Below, in pieces: positions 17,489-26,585 of a stretch of 64,000 nt of DNA. Within the stretch, counting starts at the first letter, position 1, and each line of letters opens with the position of its first letter. Source of the DNA: Paenibacillus sp. FSL W8-0186 (GTDB lineage Bacteria > Bacillota > Bacilli > Paenibacillales > Paenibacillaceae); assembly GCF_037969765.1 (NCBI RefSeq), contig NZ_CP150207.1, positions 620,001 to 684,000 of the forward strand. Reading direction: 5' to 3'. A program made the position numbers and the translations under genes. The notes beneath the pieces were generated by a model. The model was not told the DNA's origin. It worked only from the letters and a program-made list of their open reading frames with translations, and did not search any database.

Positions 17489-17752
17489 ATGTCCAGACAG
17501 CGTTCTATGGAGGCCATATTGGCCTCTGAGTTCGTAACTATAGGTGAATTAGTACGGCTTACGGATTCTCGCTATAGTACATTGAAATTTTACACAGAAG
17601 AGGGTATGCTGCCCTTCACACAGGCGGAGGAAAATCTGACACGCCGATATAAAAGAGAGGAAACCGTCGCGCGCATTCATTTCATTAAGGAACTGAGATC
17701 AGGCGGCTTATCAATTCCGCAAATTAAAGAAGCTCTCAACAAGGATTCATAA
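17489..17752 (+). CDS. Small MerR-family regulator
   Basis: The product has only 87 residues and is essentially one winged-helix MerR domain (TIGELVRLTDSRYSTLKFYTEEGML and the basic wing NLTRRYKREE), followed by a short helix (GGLSIPQIKEAL). It lacks the C-terminal effector or metal-binding part of full MerR proteins. AAAGGAG lies nine bases before the ATG. It sits 14 bases behind the unknown gene at 16479 and probably works with it or represses their shared promoter. The heptamer array there is a possible binding site. Confidence 0.8.
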   Translation: MSRQRSMEAILASEFVTIGELVRLTDSRYSTLKFYTEEGMLPFTQAEENLTRRYKREETVARIHFIKELRSGGLSIPQIKEALNKDS

Positions 17753-17763
17753 GCACACTGTAG

Positions 17764-17805
17764 ACCCAGCTTAAATTATAGCAGCTAACAAGGGCTGGGT
17801 TATTT
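17764..17805 (+). terminator. Terminator after the MerR gene
   Basis: ACCCAGC (17764-17770) pairs with GCTGGGT (17794-17800), followed by TATTT. Confidence 0.6.
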
Positions 17806-17888
17806 CATGAGTGGGCACATCAAAGCAAACTTTAGGCATGTAAAGGGAACGAAATTCAATCTAGAGAGATGGGTAAGAGGTAGTTAAA

Positions 17889-18563
17889 ATGTCGAAAAGG
17901 ATACTTATAGTAGAGGATCATCAGATATTAAGGGAAATTACGAGGGAATATTTGACGGATGAAGGTTATGAAGTGCTGGAGGCGAGTGACGGCCATCAAG
18001 CGATGGCGTTGTTCCAAGAGCATGAGGTGCATTTGGTCATCCTGGATATTATGCTGCCGGAATTGGATGGCTGGTCGGTATGCCGGCGAATTCGCAAAGT
18101 CTCAAATGCGCCGATTCTGATGCTGACGGCCCGTTCGGACGAGGAGGATACGCTGCTTGGATTCGAGCTTGGGGCAGACGATTATGTGATTAAACCATGT
18201 AGTCCTCCCATCCTGCTGGCTCGCGCCAAGCGGCTGCTTGAGAATCGGAAAACGCCTGGTCAGGGGGATAGGTTATCTGGCGGCGGGATTACGATCGAGC
18301 TGCTGTCCCGGACTGTTTTGGCGGGGGGAGAGCACTGCAGCTTAACACACACGGAATTCGAAATATTAGCTTACTTGATGAAAAATAAAGGCATCATCCT
18401 CACACGGGAGCAGCTCATCACTAAAATTTGGGGCTACGATTTCGATGGCGATGACCGCACGCTCAGCAGCCATATTCGTAATTTACGCTCCAAGCTTGGG
18501 GAGCATGCAAAACATATCGTCACCGTTGTTCGCTCAGGGTATAAATTCGAGGAGCAGCCATGA
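17889..18563 (+). CDS. OmpR/PhoB-family response regulator
   Basis: This is a two-component regulator of 224 residues. The receiver domain has the acidic pair Glu9/Asp10, phosphoacceptor Asp53 (ILDIMLPELDG), Thr80 and Lys102 (DDYVIKP). The C-terminal winged helix (residues 130-222) shows LTHTEFEILAYLMKN, GIILTREQLITKIWGYDF and HIRNLRSKLG. The stop overlaps the start of the kinase gene (ATGA), which shows tight coupling. The closest probable target is the acetylation operon after the kinase, which has an 11-bp-spaced direct repeat in its promoter region. Confidence 0.93.
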   Translation: MSKRILIVEDHQILREITREYLTDEGYEVLEASDGHQAMALFQEHEVHLVILDIMLPELDGWSVCRRIRKVSNAPILMLTARSDEEDTLLGFELGADDYVIKPCSPPILLARAKRLLENRKTPGQGDRLSGGGITIELLSRTVLAGGEHCSLTHTEFEILAYLMKNKGIILTREQLITKIWGYDFDGDDRTLSSHIRNLRSKLGEHAKHIVTVVRSGYKFEEQP

Positions 18564-20386
18564 GAAACCGCATTGTATTCAAGCTGTTTTTGCTTACGAC
18601 GGGGCTGTGCCTGATTGTAATTGCGAGCTTGATTATCGGACAAACCGTGTTCTTCAAGCAGTTTTATGTGCAACAAAAGACGGAAAAGGTGCAGGAAGCT
18701 CTTCGCTCCTACCGGCAGGATGCGCTGAACCAGGCTGGGGCTCCCCACTCCGAAGTCAGGAAGGAGCAGGAGTTCTATGCAAATACGAACGCTTGGCTCG
18801 CAGTATTGGACCATCGGGGCTACTTGAAATATGCAAATGATTATGAGATGGAGGTGCGGTTGGAGCACTCGGACGCTAACTCCGATCTGTCGGGTAAAAC
18901 GCTCATCGTGCCGTTGTATACGGTGATGGATGTGGAGGATGCAAGTGCTGATAACCCGTTGTTCCCCGATTCATTTATCAAAGAGGGGCAGCAGGTTGCC
19001 ATGGAAGGGATCATGTTCGAGGGCCAATTGTATCCGCAGCGGATCGGGAGAAGCACATCCAACCTCAGAGAGGAGGGCCGCCTGGAGAATCGGCAGCTAG
19101 TCGCCAAAGAATATGAGGTTGTTCCGAGATTTGCCAGCCCGACGGAGTATCATGAGCACTACCCCAGTGAGCTCGTTCGCGGAACCATTACGCAGGTCCG
19201 GATGCCGCAAGGCGAGCAAGTGTCTCGCTATACGAACCGTCTATTACTCAACCGGGTGAAGGATTTTCAGGCGGATCTGCTGTATGGGGACTTTGCGGAG
19301 CAGACGAGTACCGTAATGGATTACGTGGAGAACGAAATTCATTACAAAATATTTGTGGAGCGCATAGTCGACCAGGCAGGAAATCCTGCCTACCTGTTTG
19401 CAGTAACATCGCTGCAGCCCGTGAGTGAAGCCGCAGGCGTCTTAAGACATTATTATGGCTATATTGTAGTTGGCACCTTGCTGCTCGTTGTACTGGCCTC
19501 CCTTTATTTTTCCCGTAGAATCGCCGCTCCCTTGCTTCGAATGGATGCGATGACGCAAAAAATGGCCAGGCTGGACTTCTCGGAGAAGATCCCTGTCCGG
19601 ACCGAGGACGAGATCGGCAGCCTGTCGCGGAATATCAATCGGCTTTCGGATATGCTGCACGAGCATATAGACCGGCTGGAGCAGGATATTGAGCGGGAGA
19701 AGCGGTTGGAGCAAACACGAAAGGAATTCATAGCGGGAGTGTCGCATGAGCTGAAAACTCCGCTTAGCGTAATGGAAGGCTGCCTTTATATTTTGAAGGA
19801 CAAAGCGGATAGTCCGAGGCGGGACTATTATTTTGCGGCGATGGAAGATGAAGTGCAGAAGATGAACCTGCTAGTCAACGATATGCTGGAGCTGGCGAGA
19901 TATGAATCCGGTATGTATAAGATGACGATGGATTCATTCCGGATGGATGAGGTTCTGGAACGGATTTGCGCGAAGCTGGCTCCGGGTATCGCGGCCAAGC
20001 AGATCCGTCTGCACACCCATCTTGCCCCCGTCGAAGTCGTGGCCAATCGGCATCGGATCGAGCAGGTGATCGTCAATTTCCTGACGAACGCCATACGCTA
20101 TACACCGGAGAAGGGAGAGATCATGGTCTCGGTGGCCGAAGAGGAGAATAGCGTTAAGGTCCTCGTTGAGAACAATGGCGTTCATATTCCGCCCGAACAG
20201 TTGGAGAGGATCTGGGATCGATTCTATCGTGGCGAGCAGTCCCGTCATCGTTCAACGGGCGGAACAGGATTGGGCCTTGCAATCTCAAGACAGATTCTCG
20301 AATTGCATGGGGCACCGTACGGGGTAAGGAATACAGGGCAGGGCGTTTTGTTTTATTTTGAATTGAAGAAAGCTAAAAAAGTGTAG
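18560..20386 (+). CDS. Sensor histidine kinase
   Basis: The kinase has 608 residues, two membrane helices (about 8-30 and 293-315) and a long extracellular domain of some 260 residues between them. After the second helix come a HAMP linker, the phosphoacceptor His396 in SHELKTPLSVMEG, the N box (NFLTNAIRYTPEKGE), DRFYRGE and the GGTGLGLAIS G2 loop. It is the partner of the response regulator whose gene it overlaps. The extracellular part has no named domain that I can identify; an envelope signal is plausible given the downstream acetylation operon. Confidence 0.92.
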   Translation: MRNRIVFKLFLLTTGLCLIVIASLIIGQTVFFKQFYVQQKTEKVQEALRSYRQDALNQAGAPHSEVRKEQEFYANTNAWLAVLDHRGYLKYANDYEMEVRLEHSDANSDLSGKTLIVPLYTVMDVEDASADNPLFPDSFIKEGQQVAMEGIMFEGQLYPQRIGRSTSNLREEGRLENRQLVAKEYEVVPRFASPTEYHEHYPSELVRGTITQVRMPQGEQVSRYTNRLLLNRVKDFQADLLYGDFAEQTSTVMDYVENEIHYKIFVERIVDQAGNPAYLFAVTSLQPVSEAAGVLRHYYGYIVVGTLLLVVLASLYFSRRIAAPLLRMDAMTQKMARLDFSEKIPVRTEDEIGSLSRNINRLSDMLHEHIDRLEQDIEREKRLEQTRKEFIAGVSHELKTPLSVMEGCLYILKDKADSPRRDYYFAAMEDEVQKMNLLVNDMLELARYESGMYKMTMDSFRMDEVLERICAKLAPGIAAKQIRLHTHLAPVEVVANRHRIEQVIVNFLTNAIRYTPEKGEIMVSVAEEENSVKVLVENNGVHIPPEQLERIWDRFYRGEQSRHRSTGGTGLGLAISRQILELHGAPYGVRNTGQGVLFYFELKKAKKV

Positions 20387-20412
20387 AACTTGGGTTCTGC
20401 GCTTTTTTTTTG
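20377..20412 (+). terminator. Terminator overlapping the kinase stop codon
   Basis: AAAAGTGTAGAAC pairs with GTTCTGCGCTTTT (two wobbles, 4-nt loop), followed by a run of T. The 5' arm contains the TAG stop. Confidence 0.85.
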
Positions 20413-20422
20413 GATTTCTACT

Positions 20423-20442
20423 TCATCTGCATCTCATCTGCA
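20423..20442 (+). promoter_or_regulatory. 11-bp-phased direct repeat, probable response-regulator box
   Basis: TCATCTGCA occurs at 20423 and again at 20434, exactly 11 bp apart, as OmpR/PhoB-type dimers require. TTGATC follows twice, six bases apart. The site lies 64 bases before the SGNH lipoprotein gene. Confidence 0.55.
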
Positions 20443-20505
20443 CTTGATCTTGATCTCTCATTTTTATTCTAAATAAAAAACAGGATATAGGAGAGGAACT
20501 CAAAC

Positions 20506-21192
20506 ATGTCAAAAAATAAAATGATTATCATGCTGATCGGAATCGTCACCTTGCTCTTAGCGGCGTGCGGGAACCAGAGCGGTAGTCGGAACCCTGCTTC
20601 ATTAACGCTCAATGAAGGGGATAACCCCGCAACCTCAAAACAGGCTTCATATAAAAAACTGTTCCAACGGAGCCTTTTTCTCGGAGATTCGATTACGGAA
20701 GGTTTGTCCTACCATGATGTACTGAACGAGGAGAACGTGCTTGCAGGGGCAGGGAAAACGGCTCAATTTGCGCTGGAGGACGTGGAGGAGCTCGTGAAGC
20801 GAAAGCCAGAGTATATTTTTATTCAGCTGGGCTCAGATGATATTTTGTGGCCAACCGACAATCCGAAGGAATATTCGCTATCGTATTACGCTCAATTGAT
20901 CGATGAGATCGCGGGTAAACTTCCAGACGCGGCGATTACGTTATTATCGGTGACCCCGGTCACGGCGGAAGCGGAGAGCTCCGAGCCCCGTTACCTGAAT
21001 ATTGGCGAGTACAATGAGGGAGTGAAGGAACTGGCTGCTGAGAAACAGGTCGGCTTCTTCGATCTGTCACCGATTGTGGCCGATCATACCGAGCTGTACG
21101 ATACGGACGGCATTCATTTCCAGGCAGAGTATTATCCGATCCTGCTCGATTTTTTGAAGGATAAGCTGGGTTATGGGATAAACACAAAGTAA
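20506..21192 (+). CDS. SGNH/GDSL-hydrolase lipoprotein
   Basis: A lipoprotein signal ends at LAAC, with Cys21 lipidated. The mature domain is a GDSL esterase: block I FLGDSITEG with nucleophile Ser62, a GSDD block III variant where GxND is usual, and block V DGIHF with Asp201 and His204. It would act on the outer face of the membrane, removing or transferring acyl groups. It is the first gene of a four-gene run with an MBOAT acyltransferase and a DHHW protein, a set known for O-acetylation of exopolysaccharide or wall polymer. GGAGAGGAACTC precedes the ATG. Confidence 0.85.
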   Translation: MSKNKMIIMLIGIVTLLLAACGNQSGSRNPASLTLNEGDNPATSKQASYKKLFQRSLFLGDSITEGLSYHDVLNEENVLAGAGKTAQFALEDVEELVKRKPEYIFIQLGSDDILWPTDNPKEYSLSYYAQLIDEIAGKLPDAAITLLSVTPVTAEAESSEPRYLNIGEYNEGVKELAAEKQVGFFDLSPIVADHTELYDTDGIHFQAEYYPILLDFLKDKLGYGINTK

Positions 21193-21213
21193 TGGCGTAG
21201 GGGGAGAAGAGCG

Positions 21214-22620
21214 TTGGTATTCAGCAGTCTGATTTTTTTGTTCCAATTTCTGCCCGCTGCGTTATTGGCTTATTACCTCTCGCCCAAGAAGTTGAAAAAT
21301 GCCGTTCTGTTCGCCGCGAGTCTCGTCTTTTACGCGTGGGGGGAACCGGTCTATATCGTCATCATGCTCTTCTCAACCGTCTTCGACTACGCTAACGGGA
21401 TCCTGATTGGCAAGTATAGACATCGCAAATCATTGGCCAAGGTGATTTTCATCAGCTCGATCTGCGGCAATCTGGCCATTCTCGGCTTCTTCAAGTATGC
21501 CGGGTTTGTCGTTGAGAATATAAATGCTCTGTTCGGCCTGCATTTTCAGGCCCTGGATCTGCCGCTGCCGCTGGGCATTTCCTTTTATACGTTCCAGACG
21601 ATGTCTTATGTGGTGGACGTATATCTTGGCAAAGTCAAGGCCCAAAGAAACTTCATCGCCTTTGGCGCCTACGTTGCCATGTTTCCGCAGCTAGTCGCCG
21701 GCCCGATCGTCAAATACGGCGATATAGTGGGACCATTGGTCTCACGAAAAGTAACGCTGGAGCGATTTGGGGAAGGAGCGGAGTGGTTCATCCGGGGATT
21801 GGCTAAAAAGGTGCTGCTCGCCAATAACATCGGCCTGCTGTGGACGAATGTGAAGTCAACGCCGCTCGAGGATTTGACCGTCCTTTCCGCCTGGCTTGGA
21901 ATTCTGGCGTTTACGCTGCAAATTTATTTTGATTTTAGCGGGTACTCGGATATGGCGCGGGGCCTCGGTAAGATGTTCGGCTTTGACTTTCCAGAGAACT
22001 TCAAGTACCCCTATATCTCCAGGAGTATTACGGAATTTTGGCGTAGATGGCATATATCGTTGGGCTCCTGGTTCCGGGAATATGTCTATATTCCGCTTGG
22101 CGGCAATCGGCAGGGCTGGCGCAAGCAGCTCAGAAATCTCTTGATTGTGTGGTTCTTAACTGGTTTGTGGCATGGAGCGAGCTGGAATTTCATTGTATGG
22201 GGGCTGTATTTCGGCTGCTTCGTTACGGCTGAGAAGCTGTTTCTTCTCAAGTGGCTGACGCGCGGGCCAAGCTGGGTAGGGCATCTCTACACGCTGCTGA
22301 TCGTCGTGGTCGGGTGGGTCTTGTTCGAATTTGAACAATTGTCCGCGGCAGTGGCGTTTATCGGGGCAATGTTTGGTTTCGGAGGGCAGGGGCTGGCGGA
22401 TGACCAAGCGCTGTATGACCTGTCTGCGAACGGAGGTTTGTTCGTTCTCCTTGCTATATTCGCGACGCCGCTTCCCCGGAGAATGACCGAGCGCATCAAA
22501 GACCGCTGGAATACGGGAGGCGTGATCGGCGTACTGGCGTTTTATTTCATTAGTCTGGTTTTGTCGACGGCCTATTTAGTCAACAAGTCTTATAATCCGT
22601 TCTTATATTTCCGTTTTTGA
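21214..22620 (+). CDS. MBOAT O-acyltransferase, AlgI/DltB type
   Basis: This integral membrane acyltransferase has 468 residues and about ten to eleven helices. TTG 21214 is the start, with GGGGGAG seven bases upstream. AlgI/DltB features are LGISFYTFQTMSYVVDVY, MFPQLVAGPIVKY, FDFSGYSDMARGLGKMFG, ITEFWRRWHISLGSWFREY and LTGLWHGASWNF with the active-site His320. It should pass an acyl group, probably acetyl, across the membrane to the SGNH or DHHW partners. The stop lies 12 bases before the next start, within its ribosome-binding region. Confidence 0.92.
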   Translation: MVFSSLIFLFQFLPAALLAYYLSPKKLKNAVLFAASLVFYAWGEPVYIVIMLFSTVFDYANGILIGKYRHRKSLAKVIFISSICGNLAILGFFKYAGFVVENINALFGLHFQALDLPLPLGISFYTFQTMSYVVDVYLGKVKAQRNFIAFGAYVAMFPQLVAGPIVKYGDIVGPLVSRKVTLERFGEGAEWFIRGLAKKVLLANNIGLLWTNVKSTPLEDLTVLSAWLGILAFTLQIYFDFSGYSDMARGLGKMFGFDFPENFKYPYISRSITEFWRRWHISLGSWFREYVYIPLGGNRQGWRKQLRNLLIVWFLTGLWHGASWNFIVWGLYFGCFVTAEKLFLLKWLTRGPSWVGHLYTLLIVVVGWVLFEFEQLSAAVAFIGAMFGFGGQGLADDQALYDLSANGGLFVLLAIFATPLPRRMTERIKDRWNTGGVIGVLAFYFISLVLSTAYLVNKSYNPFLYFRF

Positions 22621-22631
22621 GGGGGGGATCG

Positions 22632-23783
22632 ATGTTGATCGGATATGACAAACGAACCCGCACCATGACGGCGTGGTTGCTGCTGCTGTTTATCGGGACG
22701 ATGGTCGTTATGAACGTTTTGACGCCTGACAAGGACTTCGCGGAAGCGGAGAACCGAGTGCTCGAAAAGCCACCTGTTTTTGAGCTGCGATCCCTCCTAT
22801 CAGGAACGTTTACGGCCAGTTATGAGAGATATGTTTCCGATCAATTTGCATTCCGCGGCGTTTGGGTCGGAATCAAGACCGATGCGGAACGCATTGTGGG
22901 CAAGAAGGACAGCAACGGCGTATACCTTGGCGAAGACGGGTATCTTTTTCAGCACTTCACATCACCGAATGCTGCGGAAGTGGAGAAGAGGATCGCAGCC
23001 ATCCATTCGTTTCACCGGGCGACGCCTGGCTTAAATAAGTATGTCATGCTGGTGCCGACCTCCGCTGCGCTGCTTGCGGATAAGCTGCCGGCGAATGCAC
23101 AGACTGGCAATGAGCGGGCTGCTATAAACCAAGTGCAGCAATCGCTTCGCTCTGATATTCGCTTCGTCGAGGTGTACCCTGCATTGCATGACCACCGGGG
23201 AATGTCCATTTATTACAAGACGGATCATCACTGGACGAGTACAGGCGCTTATTACGGCTATCAGGCGTTGTGCAGGCGGATGGGCATCGTTCCGAAAAGT
23301 GAGGCGGCGTTCGATATCCGGCAAGCGACGGATAAATTTTACGGATCGCTCTATTCGAAGAGCGGCTACCGACATCTTAAGCCCGACCGAATCGATCTCT
23401 ATCTGCCGCGGGAGGAAAGCCAGATCAAGGTGGAATATGTAGATGAAGGCCGTACCACGAATTCCTTGTATGAATTGGAGCAGTTAAACAAGAAGGATAA
23501 ATATGCGGTCTTCCTGAATGGCAACCATCCGCTGATTCGAATCACGATGGCGAATCCCAACGGGAAGAAGCTGCTGGTAATCAAGGATTCGTACGCCAAT
23601 AGTTTGGTCCCGTTCCTTCTGGAGCACTTCGCCGAGATCGATGTGGTTGATCTTCGCTACTACGACGAATCACTGCTGAAGCTCGTAGAAGATCGGCAGT
23701 TTCAAGACATGATCATTCTTTACAATGTCCACACTTTTTTTGAAGACATATCTATTCTCAATCTATCGGAGGTAACGAAATGA
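22632..23783 (+). CDS. DHHW-family (AlgX/AlgJ-like) acetylation protein
   Basis: ATG 22632 is the start, with a G-rich Shine-Dalgarno four bases before it. One N-terminal membrane helix (about 14-32) leaves a large outer domain. YYKTDHHWTSTGAYYGYQAL holds the diagnostic DHHW motif. VKIKDSYANSLVPFLLEHF-like sequence (LLVIKDSYANSLVPF) carries the SGNH-type Asp-Ser block. In the AlgX/AlgJ group this domain transfers acetyl groups to the polymer. It overlaps the following gene by four bases (ATGA), so it is cotranslated with it. Confidence 0.87.
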   Translation: MLIGYDKRTRTMTAWLLLLFIGTMVVMNVLTPDKDFAEAENRVLEKPPVFELRSLLSGTFTASYERYVSDQFAFRGVWVGIKTDAERIVGKKDSNGVYLGEDGYLFQHFTSPNAAEVEKRIAAIHSFHRATPGLNKYVMLVPTSAALLADKLPANAQTGNERAAINQVQQSLRSDIRFVEVYPALHDHRGMSIYYKTDHHWTSTGAYYGYQALCRRMGIVPKSEAAFDIRQATDKFYGSLYSKSGYRHLKPDRIDLYLPREESQIKVEYVDEGRTTNSLYELEQLNKKDKYAVFLNGNHPLIRITMANPNGKKLLVIKDSYANSLVPFLLEHFAEIDVVDLRYYDESLLKLVEDRQFQDMIILYNVHTFFEDISILNLSEVTK

Positions 23784-24253
23784 AGCGACTATGGATCATA
23801 CTGCTCGTGCTTTCTAATGCAGCGGGAATATTGGCGGGATGCACCGGAGACGGAGGAGCCTCGGCACAGCTGACGGCTGCAGAAGTAGGGGAAAGCATTC
23901 GGCTAGCGGCAGGTCTTCCCGGCATGAAGCCGGGGGACCAGGAGAAACTCCAAAAATTGTATCACATCGAACCGGACATAGTGGAGGATTTCATACTGTA
24001 TACAGCTTCCTCCAATGTAAAGGCGGATGAACTGGCCGTCATCCGGGTCAAGGATGCGGACAAAGTCGGTCATGTCCTTGACAAAGTACAGGAGCGAATC
24101 CAGGTCCAAACCGTCAAATTTAAAGATTATCGCCCGGAGGAGTACTATTTGCTGGATAAGCATATTTTGAAGGCCAAAGGCAGGTTTGTTCTGTTCGCGG
24201 TTTCGAAAGAAGCAGATCAAATGGAGCGCGCGTTTGACGACATATTGAAATAA
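23780..24253 (+). CDS. DUF4358 lipoprotein
   Basis: A lipobox ends at LAGC, giving lipidated Cys21. The 136-residue mature part has the DUF4358 layout: an early helix, LYHIEPDIVEDFILYTASS, AVIRVKDADKVGHVLDKVQ and LFAVSKEADQMERAF. DUF4358 proteins accompany MBOAT and DHHW genes in many Firmicutes, but their role is not proven. The start overlaps the previous stop, and this is the last gene of the acetylation operon. Confidence 0.8.
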   Translation: MKRLWIILLVLSNAAGILAGCTGDGGASAQLTAAEVGESIRLAAGLPGMKPGDQEKLQKLYHIEPDIVEDFILYTASSNVKADELAVIRVKDADKVGHVLDKVQERIQVQTVKFKDYRPEEYYLLDKHILKAKGRFVLFAVSKEADQMERAFDDILK

Positions 24254-24298
24254 GGCACTTCAAGCATAATTCTGCAAATCCTTGTAGCTGATCGGTTA

Positions 24299-24338
24299 GA
24301 TCATGTTTCGTTTCGTGTATCATGATGTTTTTAAGGGT
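24299..24338 (+). terminator. Weak hairpin after the acetylation operon
   Basis: ATCATG pairs with CATGAT across a 15-nt loop, followed by GTTTTTAA. The stem is short, so this is a tentative call. Confidence 0.35.
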
Positions 24339-24387
24339 CTATGATCTCATGGAGAAGCCGTAATCGCGCTTTTGACAGCAAAGGATG

Positions 24388-24393
24388 TATAAT
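24388..24393 (+). promoter_or_regulatory. -10 element GATGTATAAT upstream of the GNAT gene
   Basis: The context is GGATGTATAATCATG. TTGACA lies only 10 bp upstream, too close for a normal -35. The ATG of the acetyltransferase is 36 bases downstream. Confidence 0.4.
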
Positions 24394-24428
24394 CATGTAA
24401 GAAGCAGCGAATTGTGAGGTAAGAAAGA

Positions 24429-24953
24429 ATGAATTCTAGTATGTTATTGAAATCTGAAAGGCTGACCTACAGGCCAACTATGGCTTCTGATTTAGAGATG
24501 GTGTTAGCGATTGAAAACGATCATGAGAACAGATCCTATATTATACCTTGGCCCAGGGACCAGCATATGGCCGCGTTGCGCGACTCGGATAAGAGGCATA
24601 TAGTTATTGAGGATGAGGCTGCGAACCCGGTGGGGTATATGATTTTGGCAGGTCTCGACAGCCCGCACCATAGCATTGAGCTGGTCCGGATTGTCATTGC
24701 AGAGAAAAATAAAGGATATGGAAGAGAAGCCATCAAGGCGGTTTTACAATATGTATTTGAAGGGGTAAGTGCTCATCGAGTATGGCTGGATGTGAAGGAG
24801 TATAACGAGAGAGCGATGCAGCTTTATTTAGCTCTAGGGTTCAAGCAGGAGGGCGTATTAAGAGAATGCATTAGGAATGGCGATCAGTACGAATCTCTGA
24901 TTGTAATGTCCCTGCTAAGGCAGGAATTCACGGCCCTAAGAGTGGAGGTCTAG
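24429..24953 (+). CDS. GNAT N-acetyltransferase, RimJ/RimL type
   Basis: A 174-residue acetyl-CoA-dependent transferase. It has the RimJ/RimL-like opening (LKSERLTYRPTMASDLEMVL), the acetyl-CoA loop region VRIVIAEKNKGYGREAIKAVL at about residues 92-112 (motif R/Q-x-x-G-x-G/A as KGYGRE), and the late helix-strand WLDVKEYNERAMQLYLALGFKQEG. These fit the protein-N-terminal or small-molecule acetyltransferases. The substrate is unknown. A small membrane-protein gene follows 30 bases later and may be cotranscribed. Confidence 0.87.
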   Translation: MNSSMLLKSERLTYRPTMASDLEMVLAIENDHENRSYIIPWPRDQHMAALRDSDKRHIVIEDEAANPVGYMILAGLDSPHHSIELVRIVIAEKNKGYGREAIKAVLQYVFEGVSAHRVWLDVKEYNERAMQLYLALGFKQEGVLRECIRNGDQYESLIVMSLLRQEFTALRVEV

Positions 24954-24983
24954 AGAACTTAATTGATTCTAAAGGGGGTTCGC

Positions 24984-25307
24984 ATGAGAAAATTTAGATT
25001 CAATCAGTCGGCGGAAATAGGAAGCTTCATTATTCTTTTTGGAGCATGTATTAAGCTGGCTGTTCATTTGTATGCGGTATTAGGGATGATAAGATTCACA
25101 GAAGCTGTAATCACAGATGTAGAATTCAATATATATCGTTTAAAAATCTTTACAACCCTAGAGCAGTATGAGGTGCACATTTTACCAACGTACGGGATTT
25201 CGGTGCTGCTGATCATATATCTTATAAAGCTTGTAGTAGATTATATCAAATACCGGAAACAAGAAAATAGGGTGGATGATAAGGAGAGGCATGGATTTTG
25301 GAGTTAA
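24984..25307 (+). CDS. Small membrane protein, two helices
   Basis: ATG 24984 has GGGGG five bases upstream; an in-frame TTG at 24963 does not. The 107-residue product has two hydrophobic segments (about 14-33 and 74-90) separated by a soluble stretch, and a charged tail (YRKQENRVDDKERHG). No family is recognised. It lies behind the acetyltransferase gene and ends at a strong terminator. Confidence 0.6.
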   Translation: MRKFRFNQSAEIGSFIILFGACIKLAVHLYAVLGMIRFTEAVITDVEFNIYRLKIFTTLEQYEVHILPTYGISVLLIIYLIKLVVDYIKYRKQENRVDDKERHGFWS

Positions 25308-25319
25308 TCAAGAAGGATA

Positions 25320-25352
25320 AAAGGCAGGACAACGCTTAGTTGTCCTGCCTTT
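25320..25352. terminator. Bidirectional terminator
   Basis: AAAGGCAGGACAAC and GTTGTCCTGCCTTT form a perfect 14-bp stem with a 5-nt loop. It separates the membrane-protein gene from the convergent GH8 gene and has A/T ends on both sides. Confidence 0.9.
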
Positions 25353-25381
25353 GTATCTTGGATTGCTGCCAGTCATCGCAA

Positions 25382-26524
25382 TTAGTAAATCCGGTAATTC
25401 CCGCTCAACGCCAGCAGGCTGAAGAAGTACAGGCAGTTGTCGTAATAGCGGCGGTCTCCGGTACGAAGCGGCGTGTTCCAGAGCAGGCGGACAAAATGCT
25501 CCGCGTCCGGGCCGTCGGCGGCGAGGGAAGCCGCCGCATTGGTCGCCAGAAGGCCGATTGGATGAAGCGCTGGCTCATCGAACGGCTTCCCGTCAATGGT
25601 GTAGCGGCGATAATCGGAAACCTCGATGTCCCGGAAAAATGCCTGAATCCGGTTGGACTGCTCGACCTGCCAGGGATCCTGGCGGAACCATACCCAATCC
25701 AGGGCGATATTGGCGGCCACCCGGTAGGAATCGCTGTAGAAATGACGGAAGTCGCCATGGGGCTGCGGCTCTGCCGGCGTACCGTCATAATTCGCATATT
25801 CTGGAGCGAGGCCAGTTTCCGGATGGCATGCCGTATGCAGGTAAGCCCGGCTGGCCTTGGCGGCCTCCCGCCAAAACTTCATATCCCGCTCGTCGGCCAG
25901 CAGGGCAAACAACTCGTAGAAATGGGGGAGATGATATGACGGATCGCTAAACTTAGATTCCGGTATGAACTTGATCAGCTTCGTTTCCGGGTCCCACATC
26001 GGATCGCCTTCGCCGTTTTCCCCCTGATGCAAGCATGCTCTTAGAATCGTTCGTGCCTGCTCGGAATAGTTATAGGGCTCCGGCCCGTCTCCCCAGCGGC
26101 TGGCCGCGAAGAACAGGGCCATCGCGAAAAATTCCTCTCCGTCCGGTGCAGGACCCTGGGAGATGCGGGTTCCGTCCGGCTTGCAATGCCAGGCAAAATA
26201 ATTGGCGTAGGGCCCTTCCTTATGCTGCATAAATGTCTTCGAGAAATTCCACAGCCGGTCAAACTCTTCTTTCTTATTCATTTGCACAGCCATCATCATC
26301 CCGTATGACATGCCCTCTGTCCGCACGTCCAAATTGCCGGTATCGAGAATATAGCCTTTATCGTCACCCATCGGGTGATAGATCCGCACATCCGGCTCTC
26401 CATAGAACAGATCGTTCCATACCTGCTCCAGATTGGCTTCAATTTCCGTTTCGGAATAGCCGAGCTCCTTGAACAGGTTCCTGTATTCTTTCGTATAAAA
26501 AGCACCTAATTGGTTTGCAGACAT
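25382..26524 (-). CDS. rexA: GH8 reducing-end xylose-releasing exo-oligoxylanase
   Basis: This cytoplasmic enzyme removes single xylose units from the reducing end of xylo-oligosaccharides (EC 3.2.1.156). It has no signal peptide. The sequence follows the Bacillus halodurans Rex pattern closely: DTGNLDVRTEGMSYGMM with the catalytic acid Glu70 at the same number, PAPDGEEFFAMALFFAASRW, and SDSYRVAANIALDW with Asp265 close to the Rex base Asp263. The length of 380 is normal. GGAGG stands eight bases before the ATG. It would finish off oligomers released by the two secreted GH43 enzymes encoded divergently next door. A cre-like site lies in the shared upstream region. Confidence 0.92.
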   Translation of the reverse strand: MSANQLGAFYTKEYRNLFKELGYSETEIEANLEQVWNDLFYGEPDVRIYHPMGDDKGYILDTGNLDVRTEGMSYGMMMAVQMNKKEEFDRLWNFSKTFMQHKEGPYANYFAWHCKPDGTRISQGPAPDGEEFFAMALFFAASRWGDGPEPYNYSEQARTILRACLHQGENGEGDPMWDPETKLIKFIPESKFSDPSYHLPHFYELFALLADERDMKFWREAAKASRAYLHTACHPETGLAPEYANYDGTPAEPQPHGDFRHFYSDSYRVAANIALDWVWFRQDPWQVEQSNRIQAFFRDIEVSDYRRYTIDGKPFDEPALHPIGLLATNAAASLAADGPDAEHFVRLLWNTPLRTGDRRYYDNCLYFFSLLALSGNYRIY

Positions 26525-26585
26525 AACGTCAACCTCCGTTTAATCATCATTTGGCTATATCATAGCACAGCAGGAGTTGAGTAAA

